NCBI RefSeq assembly: GCF_026745355.1
Contig: NC_079209.1
Coordinates: 3,169,795 to 3,233,794, forward strand
Reading direction: 5' to 3'
DNA length: 64,000 nucleotides
From: Beta vulgaris subsp. vulgaris
Taxonomy: Eukaryota > Streptophyta > Magnoliopsida > Caryophyllales > Amaranthaceae
How positions within the stretch are numbered: the stretch's first letter is position 1; each line of letters begins with the position of its first letter. Of the stretch, positions 27,815 through 41,114 are shown piece by piece. Under the pieces are notes generated by a model. It saw only the letters and a list, made by a program, of their open reading frames with translations. It was not told where the DNA came from and ran no database searches. Made by a program: the position numbers and the translations under genes.

Positions 27815-30800
27815 TCAAGATGGCCTCTTCTTGGCATCACGAATATGAAACATAAGCTGCAAAAAAGAAATGGGTGTCCAGTTAGTCAAAATTGCTAGAT
27901 CTCCCACAAAGCACCACTCAGCTCGTTTATTATGCATACCTTCGTTCCTAAATAAAAGGTGAAAAATATGCCAGCAAGTATGGGAAGTCCTGTTAAAAGA
28001 AAAAGACTGCATAAACATAAAAGTAGCTTGGGCAGAGAGTGACAATAATAACTAAAATACTGTACTCTGGTACCTTCTCTACGTAGAAAACCAGAAATCA
28101 AGAAATTGATTCCTGATGGTCCAACAACAAAGCCAACAAGATTAGCAATCTGCACAAAGAATTAAGCATCACCATATTATCTTTCGTTTAAAACCTCCGT
28201 GAACAAACTCCTGACCAGACAAGAATTTATGCACATGATTTTTCAACCATGTTCATCTAGCTAAATATATTTCACCATAAACTTGCAGGCACTAAAGCAG
28301 CAAAATTTTACTAAGTTTACAATTTCATTTCTGCTTCGTGCATAAAGTTTCACTTCATGGGCCAAAAATATCCTCCACCAGCAAAATTAAAACCTTAAAG
28401 TTGTCAACAATAAAATAGGCAAAAGTTACTCTCCGTTTCGTTTCTTTTTAATTGCTACATTTCTATTTTGGGAAATCAACCTACCAACTTGGACCAATTA
28501 TTTTGTTTTTTTCTAAGTAAAAATATAGTCATGTGTGGTCTTGTTAGATTCGTCTCGATGTGTAGAACTGTAGATTCATACTATCAAATTTTGTAACTTT
28601 TACTTAAAACGAATAGGAGATATTAAAACTGTGCCCAAACAATATAGCAATTGAAAAGTAATTCAAAAGATCATCGAGAATTCATCTCAGACTTCCACCA
28701 CCAGAAAGACAGTTGCTATTCAGGTAGTGTATAATTTACAAAATCGTGGAATAGCAAATAATTCACAAAGAAAGATGTTGAGGATACTCCATAGTGCAAT
28801 GGAAAAGCAAAACTTCACAAAGTTCAACATAAAAAATGCTTAAGAATTAAGATTATCAGGGAATACTAAAATTTGACGTTGGGACTTGGGACTGCATAAA
28901 TTCTGAGATATATACCATGAGACAAGTGATTGTTACAGCCCCAGATATTGCACTCAGTTCATGGAAGAAAAACTTCCAGAAGATACTTTCCACCTGAAAA
29001 TATAACCAAACGTGTCAAGCAAGTAATTACACAAAGCTTGTTAGATAAAAGATGTACTAGTAAGTAACAAGATTAGCAATTAGCATGTTGCTTGATTGTC
29101 AACATCATGCCGTCTAACTATACGTCCTTCTGTCAAGACCTTGGGAGGTCCTCTTCACGTTGCAGTGGTAAAGTTTAGGAGAAACTGGATTTAGGTTCCG
29201 CTCCACACCACAATCTCTCAAAAGGCACGGAAGGGGGCCGGTGTGAAGGTGGCGGAGGGAGTAATTGGCTCAAATTTGGCCGAGACTAGTGGACTTTATA
29301 TATCCTAAAAATATCAAAACACCAGTTATAAATACTGCTGAACTTTTAGAAAATTCTGAAATCTGAATTTTGTGCAGAATTTCATACATCTAGAGGGCAC
29401 AACAGTCAGTCAGGTCCAATGATTTTCAGTTCGGGGTTATTTACAGGTAGGATCATTTTTGGCTTCACTTAATATTTGGTCGTGAGGTTGTCATTATGAC
29501 AATATACCAGACCTTTTTGGCTGAGCTCCTTTTGTCTCTAATACATACATATTTTAAATTACTAACTATTGATATGAGTAATATATTGAGCCACTCTAGC
29601 ATTCTAGCATTTGACCAACTATCAAAGGTAATTGGTACAACAAACTAACTATGGATGGAGAAAAAGCAATAATGTAATATATTAAACTGAAAGGAAGCAA
29701 GCGAAACTATACATCCTATAAATAAATAGTACAATGAGAAAGGGTATAAGAAAGTGCAAAGGCAGAAAAAGATATAGGCTCAAAGGTTTTGGTAACTATT
29801 TTTCCGAACTACTAATATCCATCAAATCCTACAGGTTAGCCAAGAGTGAACTTGACCCATTATTTACCCAGTTTATTCTGGGACTAGTACATTTTGGGAA
29901 TCAGAATGCAATTTCATGATCAGAACCTGAATTTTTCAGGTCAATTTGGTCATTTCGGATGGGTAAATTTTTCCAGATTTACATAAATCTGATGCTTGCA
30001 TGTGCTTAACCTGCATATGAAATGGGCATATGTTCAGCATTCAAAATGAATATCTCATGACATCTTTGCTTATGGATTTTCCTAGTAATGATTTGGAGTC
30101 TATGCCCATACAGACATGCTAAACCTAGCATGACTAATAAACCTCGATACGGTATTACTTGGTTGCAATTTGCAAAGTAATATTTTCCAGTAAACATTTA
30201 CAATACTAAGATTTATTAGTGAACAAAAAAGGCTCATCAATCGAACATAACCTGAAAAGTCTTAGCTGCTGATTTCAATAATATTTCTGGAATAAAGAAA
30301 ATACATGTCAGCCATGCCCAAGATAGAAGCTTCCTGCAGCCAAGTCAAAAGTTCAGAAATAATCAAACAAACTTGAACAGATGAGTGACTATAATATTAA
30401 AGATGATGGCCTGGGGAGGCAGATTGACTAAAACAATTACCATTCCAAATCATGCCAGATAGCAACAAATGTGAATATAACCCACACATTTAGCAACTTC
30501 GTCCGTGCACCACCAAGAGGAATGTAGATGTACCTAGCTTCAACACCAATAATTAGATAAATGTTTTGTTATTGCATAAAGAGACACTACACAACATTTA
30601 TAAAAAACACACCTCACAAGCCATTTATTGTAGGACGCATGCCAACTTTTCCAAAAACTTTCCAAGTTGTGGCAATTGTTAATGCATTTAGGCATATTTT
30701 CGGGAGCCTCAATACCGTTAAGCTGTGAAAGCAAATGCAAGAGATTACTGCAGCTCAAATGAACGAAAAAATATAACACGCGGAATCTTTTGATGAATTG

Positions 30801-33800
30801 ATGGGAATGAAGAAGACATTCACTAGTGTGATACAGCACATAAAACCAGATTTACGAAGAACAGATTTGGCATACCAATGACCAGAACCGGAAATATCGC
30901 CAGATGAGAAGAAACTTCAGCCACATGAAATTCAGAACCTGTCATTATGGAGAACATACCATGAAAAAGTAAGGCCAAACTTTTGAGCAAAGAAATCTCT
31001 TAGACTATTAATTCTAATATGATACTCATAGAAAGTGCAAGCACCATTGAACGCTATTTCCCTTCCCCCTCTCTCTCCCTTGATCTCAATCAATATCTCT
31101 CTCAACATCTTTCAATAGCTAAGCACTTTAGCATTTCATGAATTTTATGCAGATAAGAAATGATGATGATTGACAGTTTAACACAAACTTTCACTTTTAT
31201 ATTCCTGTTGTTTAAGTTGTGGCAACTCTTTCATTAGTCACATATCAAGAAAGACCCTTCGCCAAGGAAACCGTTACCACAGCTCTCAACTATGAACGAT
31301 ATCAAATCTTTGCGAATGTAATATCAATAAAACAAACAATTAACAGCCCTCAGCTAGCTTTTTCACTATTGATTCTGAGATCTAAGCAAGAAAAAATCAT
31401 TAGAAAAATCTAAGCAGACTTCAGGAAAGCAGCAAATACAACATATTCTCTGAAGAATATTTGCTATACCAACATCATGAAAACTCTGCAAACTGCTAGA
31501 GACAAAAATTAGATATCCAACATGTTTCAGCAAGATCTTAGAAAGACGAATACTTGGGTGCATATCTCATAGTTGAAATCAGAGTGTAGAAAGAATCAGG
31601 ACTATCAGTCATAAATACCAATCTTTCAGAAATCAATGCAATTGAACCAATATCACTCAGTTCATGTTGAAAATTATATAGCTCACTTGGGAAACAAAAT
31701 GAACACCATTTAGCAGCTCTTACCCCATACCCGATGATAAAGACATCCAACGCAGATAGCTGTTTCCACAAGCCACTGAAAAATGAAACAACCTTTGCAG
31801 TTAGACAGATATTGTTCTATAATACCTTCGTCCAAAAATAAATGTCCACTAAGGTTTTGGCACGCATTTTCATAGTAGTAATAGGGAAAAGTAAGCTATA
31901 TGGTAAATTGTGTCAAAGAAACAATAAAAATAAACTAATGGAGATATATATATATAATAAAGATAATGTAAAGATTTTTATGTGGGACCCACCACACACG
32001 GTGGAGAGGGAAAATTTACTATACAACGCAACAAGATGTTTATTTGTGGATATTCCAATATCATATAGTGGACGCATTCGTAGACAGATTGTATATAGTA
32101 TAGGTATATCTCACCTTAGCGCAAAGGCGTTGTAATAAAAGAAATGAGTTATTAGTTCAACTAGGCAAAGAGAGAAGGTCCATCTTAACCCATAAAGAGC
32201 CACATCTTTGAGCAAATATGTATTCTGCGGCTGATCTATCTGCAGAGAATAAGTATTAATTAGCAGATGTTTTGACTTTTCATAATGACTATACAAGTGA
32301 ATTAAAGGATGCTAAATCCTTGTCAGAGTACATTATTAGATTTAAGACTGAAAGAACAGAGGCAATCACGAGGGCCGAGGACAAAAAAAATTCACTATAT
32401 TTGTTGGAAGGGGGGAGAGGGGAAGGTGGGTGATACAATCTAGAATCAGGAATTCAGGATGGACTTTTGTACAAATGAGTTGTTTCATCTATTGATATAA
32501 AACATAAACTGCTACAAGTATGTGACGTGGTTTTTGTTTCTAGGACATCTTCAGGTACATAATTCATACTTATCAATCACTGAATCAACCGAGGAACTCT
32601 TGACCCTTTGGACCTGAATGTCAATGGAGGAGCTGCTGACTCATAATTAGATAAATACATCTCAATATCTTAATACTGCCTCTGCTCCTTATTGGTGTTC
32701 CTACCTGGAATCTTGGTACTATTTAGAATTACATAGAATCTTTTAAATTAATCCCAATACATAAGAAAAAAACAGTCACATGGGGTTTTATTTGATTCAG
32801 CCTCAATGAGTACTTCAATGATATTGAATTATTATAACTTTTTACTAATACGTATTCACATATATTAATAGTCAAAGATGTGCATTGGCAAATTTGCAAG
32901 TCAAACTAGGAACATCAATAAGGAATGGAGGAATTAATAAAATGCAAAAATATGTAAATTATTTATTGAGCTACAACATAACGATCATTAAGATTTCCTC
33001 GAGTCCCCAATTAACGTTGGTACACCTACTATATCTCTACTAAGGGTGGAAGCCTTCTGTTTGCTTATTTTCATAACAAACAGAAACCAAAGATGAAAAA
33101 AACGAATTCAATGAAACATCTGGTCTAGACCGGCCCGGGGCAACGTTGACTACTTAACTGGACCTCAATCACCTAGACCAGCCAGCTATTTATAGCTGAA
33201 TCTTGTTCTCTCTGGAACCCTCCGGAAAGAAAAGTGGCATCAAGTTAAGATTAGATCGGCCATGCTGATCCGATGGCCATAGTCTCATAGCTATGCTACA
33301 CTTGAATTTTAGATCGAAGTTTGTGGGAATTTTTTATTCAGCTGACATCACAACTTAGTAAAATCACATAATGCTACAAGAATCAAAATATAAGCAAAAC
33401 CCACAGTTACAAACAGAAGTGCAAAACGCCAAGAACCTTTGTATTGTAGATAAGAAACAAATCAAACAATCATAGGTAGTGACTCCAAGTTGTGACATCA
33501 AGGAGACAAGGACGATGCATAAGTGCATTGCACCCATTTAAGTTCCTTATTCTTGATAAGTCGAAGATTCTAATAGAAAAGCTAATGGTATAATTCATAT
33601 ACTAAGTTCAAAGAATGTAAAAGTGACATACCTGTGAAGCAAATGCATTGAAACTAATGATAGGTCCAGCAATATATAGTGGAGCATATACCAAGTAGCA
33701 TAGGTACATCCAATATGAGTATTTGTCCTCCTCTAAGCTCCTCTCCTACAAACAAGCAATATGAGTATTTGTCAGCTCTCTCATTGTTGCATGTATACGT

Positions 33801-36800
33801 TTTCTCTTTTACTTTTACTTTGGGGTTTGGAAAAGGCAATCCATACCCTAAAGGGCTACAGTTACCTGTAAAAATAAGTAGCATGTTCTTCCTGATTTAC
33901 AAATTGAACAATGCTGAATATGCTTCTACATAAACCAAAAGGACACATGTCAGGTCAGGTGAATGCAAGCATATTAACAAAGATCAAATCGACAAGTACA
34001 TCGAATTTCATGCTGATTCTCAAGGAAGCATAAGCTCTTCGGACGAAATGGATACGATAAAAGCAACAAAGACGATGAAAGAAGGGGGAATAAAAGGACA
34101 GACGTAAAGAGGAAAACATGATGATGCATTTTGTGGCTTGTGCCCCCGGATGCCAATTTAGCTTGCTTCCTTGTAGGGTGATACCCCTTTGTCATCAGTA
34201 TCAAATTCATGTTCTACTGGTTATTTGAATTATGTCAGTAATCTAAGGGAAAATATGCCGTGTTGCCACATGTACTCCCCCGTCTCTCACACAATCAAAT
34301 TAGATATATTAAACAATTAAAAATGTGTGCTAAGACTCGAACCAATAACCTCTCATTTGGAATACAAATGCACTAACCAACTAATCTACAATCTCATGTT
34401 GATCTTTGTGGGGAAAAAGTTCATTTAATGACAAGATAATATTTCTCTTTTTAAAACCATAAAATACAAATGTATATACTAATACTCTCTTTTTGCAAGG
34501 GCACTAATACTCAACAATCTAATGCTAATAATAGCGTATCCTACCTTTCAATACTTTTATATTAAAAAAAAGCTCTTAAATTTTTATTACCTCCCTAATT
34601 AGCACCACTACACTATTTAATTGCATCGATTATATTCTTACACATTAATCTAAATTTCAATAACAAGATTGTATTATAATCTTCGTAATTAATTATATAT
34701 CTATGTACATGTACTCTCTTGAAGCCAAGAGTTATATTATATTGATCAATAAATCATAGTAAAATTTACTATGTAGAAAATTTGAAAGGAACTTGAAGAT
34801 TATTTAACGAGCACAATCCAATGCCTGTAACTCTTTTTTTCCACTTCTTTCCATTGTTTGATTTAACACTTCAAATTCACAATGGTAAATGATCCGGGGA
34901 ATCACCCACGTCAACAACTAGTTAGATGCATAACTAAGAAAAATGCTATAGCGCGGGGGGGAGGGGTCCATTAAAAGATACTCCCTCCGTTTCCTAAAGA
35001 TCTTCCTTGTTACTGTTCCTACAGATACCAAGGAGAATCCATTTGTGTGGGGTGTGGGGTGTGGGGTGTGGGGGTGGGTAAAGTAGGAGAGAGAAAGGAG
35101 TTAAGATAAATAAACACATAAAAAGGGGTTAAAGTAGGAGAGAGAAAGGGAGTGAATTGAATTAATAATGTAATGGTGGACCATATGATAGAGACATGAG
35201 AGGGTAAAAAGGGAAAAAAATTTCCAAACAAGGAATGAAGTAAAAGAGGGAAGATCTTTTGGAAGCGCCCGTAAACGGAAAGAGAGAAGATCTTTAGGAA
35301 ACGGAGGGAGTAAGCAATAGCAAGAAGAGATAGTCTGACAACATGAAGAGATAATCTGTTTGGATTTCCTCAAATTAACCTCATCTAGATGCATGTTCAG
35401 TACATATAATAAACACCATCCTCCATGCCCTTGTATCTCCGCATTTGAGTGGCGAACACTATCACCATATATGGAGAAAACAATTTAACGCATTCACTTG
35501 ATTTTGCAGTTTCCAAATAATATTCCCTCCATAATTAATTTTGTTGTTGAAATGATTTAGCTCTTGTGCCAACCATCTTTGGGAGAAATAGACTATTATA
35601 AAACCCAAACAAAATATGGGATGAAACATAATGGAAAAGAAACTTAAAACATAATGGAGAGTGGGCATCCATGAAAACCACAATGGAAAGCTATCTTATC
35701 TCCCCAAAGCTAATGAGGCCATCTTTTATTGATCGATTTTGTTTCTAGCAAATAAGAAAAGAAAGAGAACCTTTCGGGAAGTCCAAGAAGATAGAAAGTT
35801 AGAAAGAGAGTCCACTAGCTAAATTAGTAAATTTAAAACCTAGATGTTGGGTTCAAATTTTCTAACTAGCTGGGATATTCATCAAACTAATAACTAGTAG
35901 CATTAGATATCAGAAACCATTTAGCTCAAATAGATAATCATCACAAGGTTTTCAATCTTCCCCTTTTTACAGAAAAAGTATGAAAATTTACGACTTGGCA
36001 GATAGTTTTAGAAGAGAATGATAGCAATAACATGGTGAAAAGCCTTGGCTCATTATAATGCTTAAGACTAAAAGCAAGACAGTATATAATTGAGTAAGAC
36101 TGTACGAAGACTACTCCAGCCTATAGGGCCACAGATTCAAAATGCAGAGTGACAAAGGCCAACAAAGAATAAAGGATACAGGATATACAACTACCTCCTG
36201 ATCAAATCGAGCATCTCTCTGTGCCCAATGGTAATCATATCCATAGCTTATCATGCGCAGGGTAACTGACAAGAAACAGATTTAGAAATGAAGGGTAAAG
36301 ATAGCTATATAAACATCTCAGTAATTCAACATCATAATAACACATAATCAGTCAAGACAAGCAACATAAAGCTGTGAGCCTGCGACAGCCTTCAGCTTAG
36401 CTTTAGTACCCCCCAATTCCCAATCTTGATCCTTTTTCAAAATAAAATAGAAACATATGCAAAATCCAAGAGATAGATTGTTCCTCCCTCAGGAGCTTGG
36501 AGAACCACAAAGCATACAATTGAGGAAAGATGCTTCCTTGCACAAGACTGCTAGAAATAGCAGCCCAAAGGAACTAAAAAACAAGGGGAGAAAAGAAAAC
36601 ACTACTATTCGGTTACCCATCCAAGCACTGTCATTGGCTCATTGCCCACCCTTGCGGAAAATCCCACTCCAAGAATATGAAACGTTTCCTAACTGCTCAT
36701 ATATTAGCTGAAGATACAGAGAACTTTTCCTCATTCACCAGGACAATTTTTAGCTTACACGAAAAAGAAAAAAAAAATCTCTTTTGATGGGAGGGGACAA

Positions 36801-39385
36801 CTTCATGTCATATGTACGAGTAAAAAAGAATTAACATGCACCTAAAGAATCTTAAATGTACACATGACGAGGAAACAAAATTTTCAATACCATGAGAAAG
36901 ACAGGGCAGTGACGATACCAAAGTTAAAGCAAATGTGCCACCTGAATGTACCGCGGAAACTGTCTAAATATGCCCACTGTTGCCTACACATAAAGAGCGA
37001 ACATAGCCTATTAGACAAATAGCAGTGTGATAGTTCCTGAACGAGGAACATAAAGGAAGCCAGATCAGTTCCAAGCTTCCAGCATGATGAACTCACCCAA
37101 ATATAGAGAAAGAATATCCTCCATAAACACGATTACAGATTAGGAAAAACAGATTGAAGGTCCACAACACAAATGAGAAGTACTTTGTCCTTGCAAATAT
37201 CTGAGAGAAGCCCCCAAAAAAAAGATAAGAGTTTACACTAAACTCTGCACTATAAAATTACGCCAAAAGATAACTCAAACAGTCTAGTTTATGATATAGA
37301 GCATGAGCACACATATTTACTGAACAGGAAATATAAAGAGAGCAAGTGGTTTCCAATTGAGCGGATGCACACATGAGCTCTCTTTCCGCTCAGTTCTCAT
37401 AGGCTTTACTCTTGAACAGGAAATACTAGAGAGATTCACATAATGAATTTCACATTCCATTTACAACCCATGCCAAATCCAAATCCAAGTCTCTCTTCTA
37501 CTTCTAAAATTCTCTCACTGAGGGACTCAACCCCTCAAATTCTCTATCATTTCTCCATTGTTGAACGCAATTCTTGAATTCTCTCCTCCATTTCTCCAAA
37601 GTTGATGCTATTGATGGTGCTGGAGCATTGTTATAGAGCTCCTTTGTTTCTCAAATTTGTTAAATTAAAAGAAAATTAAAGCTACTTCCCCCTTCCCTAA
37701 CCTTACATCAGAAACAATGATTGTCCGGTATGTGACTCGAATAGAAGAAGAAACTGTAAACTCACAAGCAGCGGAAGGAGGGTGCCTCTAGAGTCTAGCC
37801 ACGTAAAGTTGAAAATTCTCGAACCGAGGTAGCTTTCTTTCTTCCTCCTCATCTTGTTATTATGAATTTGTCTCTCTTGATAAATGCCAATGCAATTATC
37901 TTCTATAGTTGTAATCCTCTGATTAATTTATTCTTCTTTTATCTGTTGAAGTTGTGATAGGCTTTGCACTTGCCTATTTATAAAATCAGAATCTAGGCCA
38001 ATGATTTATCCAGCGTTTGCTTCTTATTATTGTCATGATACAAACTAGATTTGCTACAAGTCACTTTCTAACGCTAATTGTTATTTCCTCAAAGTGCTAA
38101 GAAACTTAATTAGTTCCTGTGATTCGGTGCTCTACTAATTGGCAAAAAAAAGCAAATGCATGGTAAATAGGTGAAGCTGAACAATTAAAGTGTGGATGGA
38201 TTTAACGACTTTGCTAATGATTGCATGATAATTTGTGTAGATTTAAACTAATTTAGTTGTTATTTGATGTTGATCTTGCACGAAGTGGTTGCATTTGTGG
38301 CGGAATCAGGTAGATGCTTAATAAAAGATTATCAAATTCCCCTATTTCTATTTTGATTAGTATGTTTGTCATAACTTAGCTTCATGTGTGAGGTACATTA
38401 TTAGTTCAGTTGCTGTATATCTAAAATGAGACCCAAATTTTCTATCATTCCAGTCTTTCTTAAATTGAAATCTACCCTTGTCAATAAAGGATGATGTTTT
38501 CCCCTGTAACTCTAAATATAACATCAGAGAACTCCGACGTCTCCAGCAAAAATACTAAACTACACGAAAAACACACATGGGAACAATAGCACAAACATAT
38601 ATCAATATTCATGATTTACCCTTTTCAATCCATAAATCCCTCACTTCTAATAGTTAAAGTACTGCTTTGGACGTCCAAGTAAACACTCAAGTTTCTCCAA
38701 CTTGCATTTCGATAAATTTAGACATTAAAAAGGCATACCTTGACAAGAATAAAATTCAGTGAAGCGATTGATAGGATGAAAAGAATACTGCAAAAAAAAA
38801 GGTCAAAATGTCACAACACATAAATCTCAACTTCAGAATCCTGAGATTAAGAGACTTACCAAGCTCCATGAAGATAAATTAAGTAAATCAAAGAAACCAA
38901 AAGCCAAACAATAGACATTCCACTAGCTCTTAAATGAAACATTTTCCTCAAACTAGTAGCAACAAGCGTAAATGCTCCAAAAACAGCACTAAGAATCGGT
39001 AAATTTCCACGAAAATTTCTCCATTGAGAATCCGAAACATCCTATACAAAATGAGATCGCGAATTCAATAAATTCAAATTAGGGCAAACAAAATTCAATT
39101 TGAAAAAAGAGACATTAAAGCGTCTTACATTGAGTCGATTCGCAAGCCATCCAGGTCGGAGGTTTCGAAGATGTTCATAGTAATCTGCAGTTTGAGAAAT
39201 TCACAGAAATGGTGAATTTAGAGAGAGAAACTCGAGAAATTTAGAGTTGAAAAGAATGTGAGAAATGATTGACCATGTGAAAGTTTAAGAGAACGATGGA
39301 TGATGAAGATGTAGAAACATATTGCATAAGCTATGATGAATATAAGTTCTTTCTGCTTCCATGAATTCATTGTCATCGTCGCCAT
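27815..39385 (-). CDS. MBOAT-family acyltransferase, GUP1/HHAT-like (18 exons, intact)
   Basis: A membrane-bound O-acyltransferase, multi-pass and probably in the endoplasmic reticulum; the plant substrate is not settled. Yeast GUP1 remodels GPI lipids and animal HHAT acylates Hedgehog. Exons, 5' to 3': 39385-39274, 39184-39129, 39041-38860, 38787-38739, 37200-37097, 36983-36919, 36265-36195, 33745-33632, 32239-32115, 31775-31724, 30938-30876, 30722-30613, 30533-30441, 30333-30252, 28993-28916, 28149-28074, 27989-27940, 27856-27815. Phases agree at every junction, giving 507 residues. The family signature is [13 protein letters not shown] near 177-189, [12 protein letters not shown] 196-207, [12 protein letters not shown] 354-365, YIYIPLGG 369-376, and IWHDLEW 393-399 with the putative catalytic His395. 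Three in-frame ATGs lie within 16 bases (39385, 39376, 39370). I chose the first. It appears orthologous to the single plant gene often labelled C24H6.01c-like. Introns 7-9, 14 and 15 hold MITEs or SINEs. Confidence 0.94.
28429..28620. mobile_element. Mariner-type MITE in MBOAT intron 15
   Basis: It begins TCTCCGTTTCGTTTC after TA and ends AAAACGAATAGGAGA before TA (28621-28622). It contains the family landmark GTCATGTGTGGTCTTG followed by GATTCGTCTCGATG. At about 192 bp it is shorter than its relatives here and may carry an internal deletion. Confidence 0.65.
29105..29270 (+). mobile_element. Possible SINE in MBOAT intron 14
   Basis: A CAGTGGTAAAG motif resembles a polymerase III A box and GGATTTAGGTTCCGCTCC, about 30 bases on, resembles a B box. 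GGGGCCGGTGTGAAGG follows. The spacing suits a tRNA-derived SINE, but no A-rich tail or flanking duplication is visible. Kept as a weak candidate. Confidence 0.35.
31825..32092. mobile_element. Mariner-type MITE filling most of MBOAT intron 9
   Basis: The left end CCTTCGTCCAAAAATAAATG (after TA) continues TCCACTA. The right end carries TAGTGGACGCATTCGTAG, complementary to it with mismatches. The interior has a TATATA run and GTGGGACCCACCACAC. It takes up about four fifths of the 339-bp intron. The right boundary is approximate. Confidence 0.55.
32676..32934. mobile_element. Mariner-type MITE in MBOAT intron 8
   Basis: The left end CTGCCTCTGCTCCTTATTGG and the complement of the right end (CCTCCATTCCTTATTGATG) are inverted repeats. 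The interior shares GTCACATGGGGTTTTATTTG, TATTGAATTATTATAAC and GTGCATTGGCAAATTTGC with the copy at 4505-4764. It is non-coding, about 259 bp. Confidence 0.72.
34310..34405 (-). mobile_element. tRNA-derived SINE relic in MBOAT intron 7
   Basis: On the minus strand an A-box-like TAGATTAGTTGGTTAGTG is followed by a B-box-like GGTTCGAGTC and then an A/T-rich tail. This tRNA-like order, without a foldable tRNA or CCA-side acceptor stem, suits a SINE. It is in the same orientation as the host gene. Ends are not defined. Confidence 0.5.
34981..35310. mobile_element. Stowaway-type MITE, family A copy 2 (MBOAT intron 7)
   Basis: Termini CTCCCTCCGTTTCCTAAAG / CTTTAGGAAACGGAGGGAG are identical to those at 23235-23552, with TA on both sides (34979-34980, 35311-35312). 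Most of the interior matches that copy closely, including GTAATGGTGGACCATATGAT. Differences include an expanded GGGGTGT microsatellite at about 35047-35078. The length is 330 bp. The strong match suggests recent activity of this family. Confidence 0.92.
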
Positions 39386-39893
39386 TGATGTTAGATGATC
39401 GCGCGCGTAAGGTATCTCTCTCCTCTGCTGCCTATATCGATTTCAGAGTTCAGACTGTCAAAGCAATGGTTGCACTGTACTACTGTAGGTTCCTGAGAAA
39501 GTCCAAGTTTTCAGTAATTCTCCTGTTTCTTCTTGAAAAATTTTAATTTTCGCGAGTGCAAAAATATGTAAAGTCGTTGTAGTTGTTTTTGGGGCCAAGG
39601 TAAATGCCCAACCCAAAAATAGCAGGTTTTGGACATGATATTTCTTCCCACAATTCGAGCATGGTTTGGCTTGATTTTTGGGCAAAATAAGTGGGCATTG
39701 GAGAATCCAAATTCAGAATTTTAGGCTAAATTTTGTCTCGGATTTAAAGTGGTTCGAAAACCTATTTAACCATTATGGAATTTTTGCACAAAAGAAAGTA
39801 ACAATAATAATAATAAGTAAAAATAAGGTGAACAATGTTGAAAAAAAAAAAAGGGTTAACTCAACCTAACCTAACCTTTAATCATCTCTTTTA
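39386..39893. other. MBOAT upstream region
   Basis: This holds the promoter and 5' leader of the MBOAT gene on the minus strand. The leader near the ATG has an AGCAGAGGAGAGAGATACC purine-rich tract and a GCGCGCG stretch. No TATA box is obvious. No other gene is supported; the rest is low-complexity AT-rich sequence. Confidence 0.4.
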
Positions 39894-40990
39894 CTTTTTC
39901 TCTCTCCTCATATTCCTCATATTCCGCCGCGTCAAGGGTTTCATCAGATTCAACAATGGGGGTAAAAACCTAATTAATATTCAAATTACTGATACTGAAA
40001 ATGTTCCGGATTTGAGCAACATATCGGCTGACATCGGTCTTTCATTGAGTTTTGATGCACACATCAGTCCCGAAGATAGGGTTAAAATTGCTAATGATTT
40101 CAGTGTTACTTTTTCGATCGTCATGGTGAAACATACGCCTTATGTTAACAGCAGATATAATATAATATAATATAATATAATATAATATAATATAATATAA
40201 TATAATATATATATAATATAATATAATATAATATAATATAATATAATATAATATAATATAATATAATATAATATAATATAATATAATAAATATAATAAAT
40301 ATAATATAATATAATTGATGATAATAATAGTTTTTAATAATATAATATATTTTCGTCTATTTGGGTAATGATAAAGGCAGACTTCATTTCTTGAGGAAGC
40401 ACTGTGCACTTTCAAATGATGATGTGTATAGGCCAAAGATGCCTATGGATGATAATAATATGTTTTATGATTGAGATGGTTGCGAAGGATAATATAGTTA
40501 AAATTGTGTGATTTCATGGTGGATTGCTTTTAAGTTAGAACTTTTATTCCTTTTATGTTTATGAGGATTTTATATGTGGAACTTATAGTTATTATCGTAT
40601 TTTATATGTGGAACTTATTGTGAAACTTTTAGTTATTATCGTGTTTTATATGTTTGTTTAAATCAAATTGACATTAAATGCATATGTGCCTATGTAGAAT
40701 GGATGAAGATTTGGTGCAACAAAGTTTGACGCATATAACATTGCATGAGTTTAGGAGATTGACAATCCAAGTTGAACGGATGCCTTTGCATTCGGGGGGA
40801 GAATCGGGGAATCATTTCATATATAGGATCTTAATTGTTGACAGACCATCATAACTTGTGTAAAGAACAACTTCGATCAGCTCAGTAGAGAAATATTTGT
40901 AAGTTTTGCTAATATGCTTAGAGCACAACAACTCCTAGTTGATGGTAGTAATAGTAATGGTAATGGTAATGGTAATAATGATAATGATAA
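39894..40990 (+). pseudogene. Unidentified coding-like patches, probably a broken gene fragment
   Basis: Several plus-strand stretches look more protein-like than their surroundings. One at about 39920-40150 encodes a soluble-looking segment (TENVPDLSNISADIG). Another at about 40368-40470 includes LRKHCALSNDDVYRPKMP. A third near 40698-40850 includes LTHITLHEFRRLTIQVE. A fourth near 40862-40985 includes REIFVSFANMLRAQQLLV and then an Asn/Gly repeat. Stops, frame changes and a TATAA satellite lie between them, and I cannot join them with GT-AG introns. I do not recognise the family. It could be a decayed gene, a captured fragment or chance. Confidence 0.28.
40155..40314. repeat. TATAA pentanucleotide microsatellite
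   Basis: About 160 bases of ATATA/TATAA pentamers with one TATATATA irregularity near 40207 and two AATAAAT interruptions near 40286. The repetitive Tyr/Ile/Leu frames through it are artefacts. Length is likely polymorphic. Confidence 0.95.
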
Positions 40991-41056
40991 TATTAAAAAT
41001 AATGATAATATCAATGATAAAATAATTGTAATTGTAATAATAATAATAATTGTTAT
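40942..41056. repeat. GGTAAT / AAT simple repeat
   Basis: A run of GGTAAT units grades into AATGAT and then TAATAATAA units. If translated it would give an Asn/Gly run, but the repeat itself is the simplest reading. Confidence 0.75.
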
Positions 41057-41114
41057 CATTACTTTATTATTATCAGAGAGATAAATTAGAAACTGAACAA
41101 AATTGATTGGAATT

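Noticed and set aside
40155..40314. Regular repeat array, considered as CRISPR
   Set aside because: A pure pentamer microsatellite in plant nuclear DNA, with no spacers and no cas genes.
40140..40436. Tyr/Ile/Leu-rich open frame
   Set aside because: It is the translation of the TATAA satellite.
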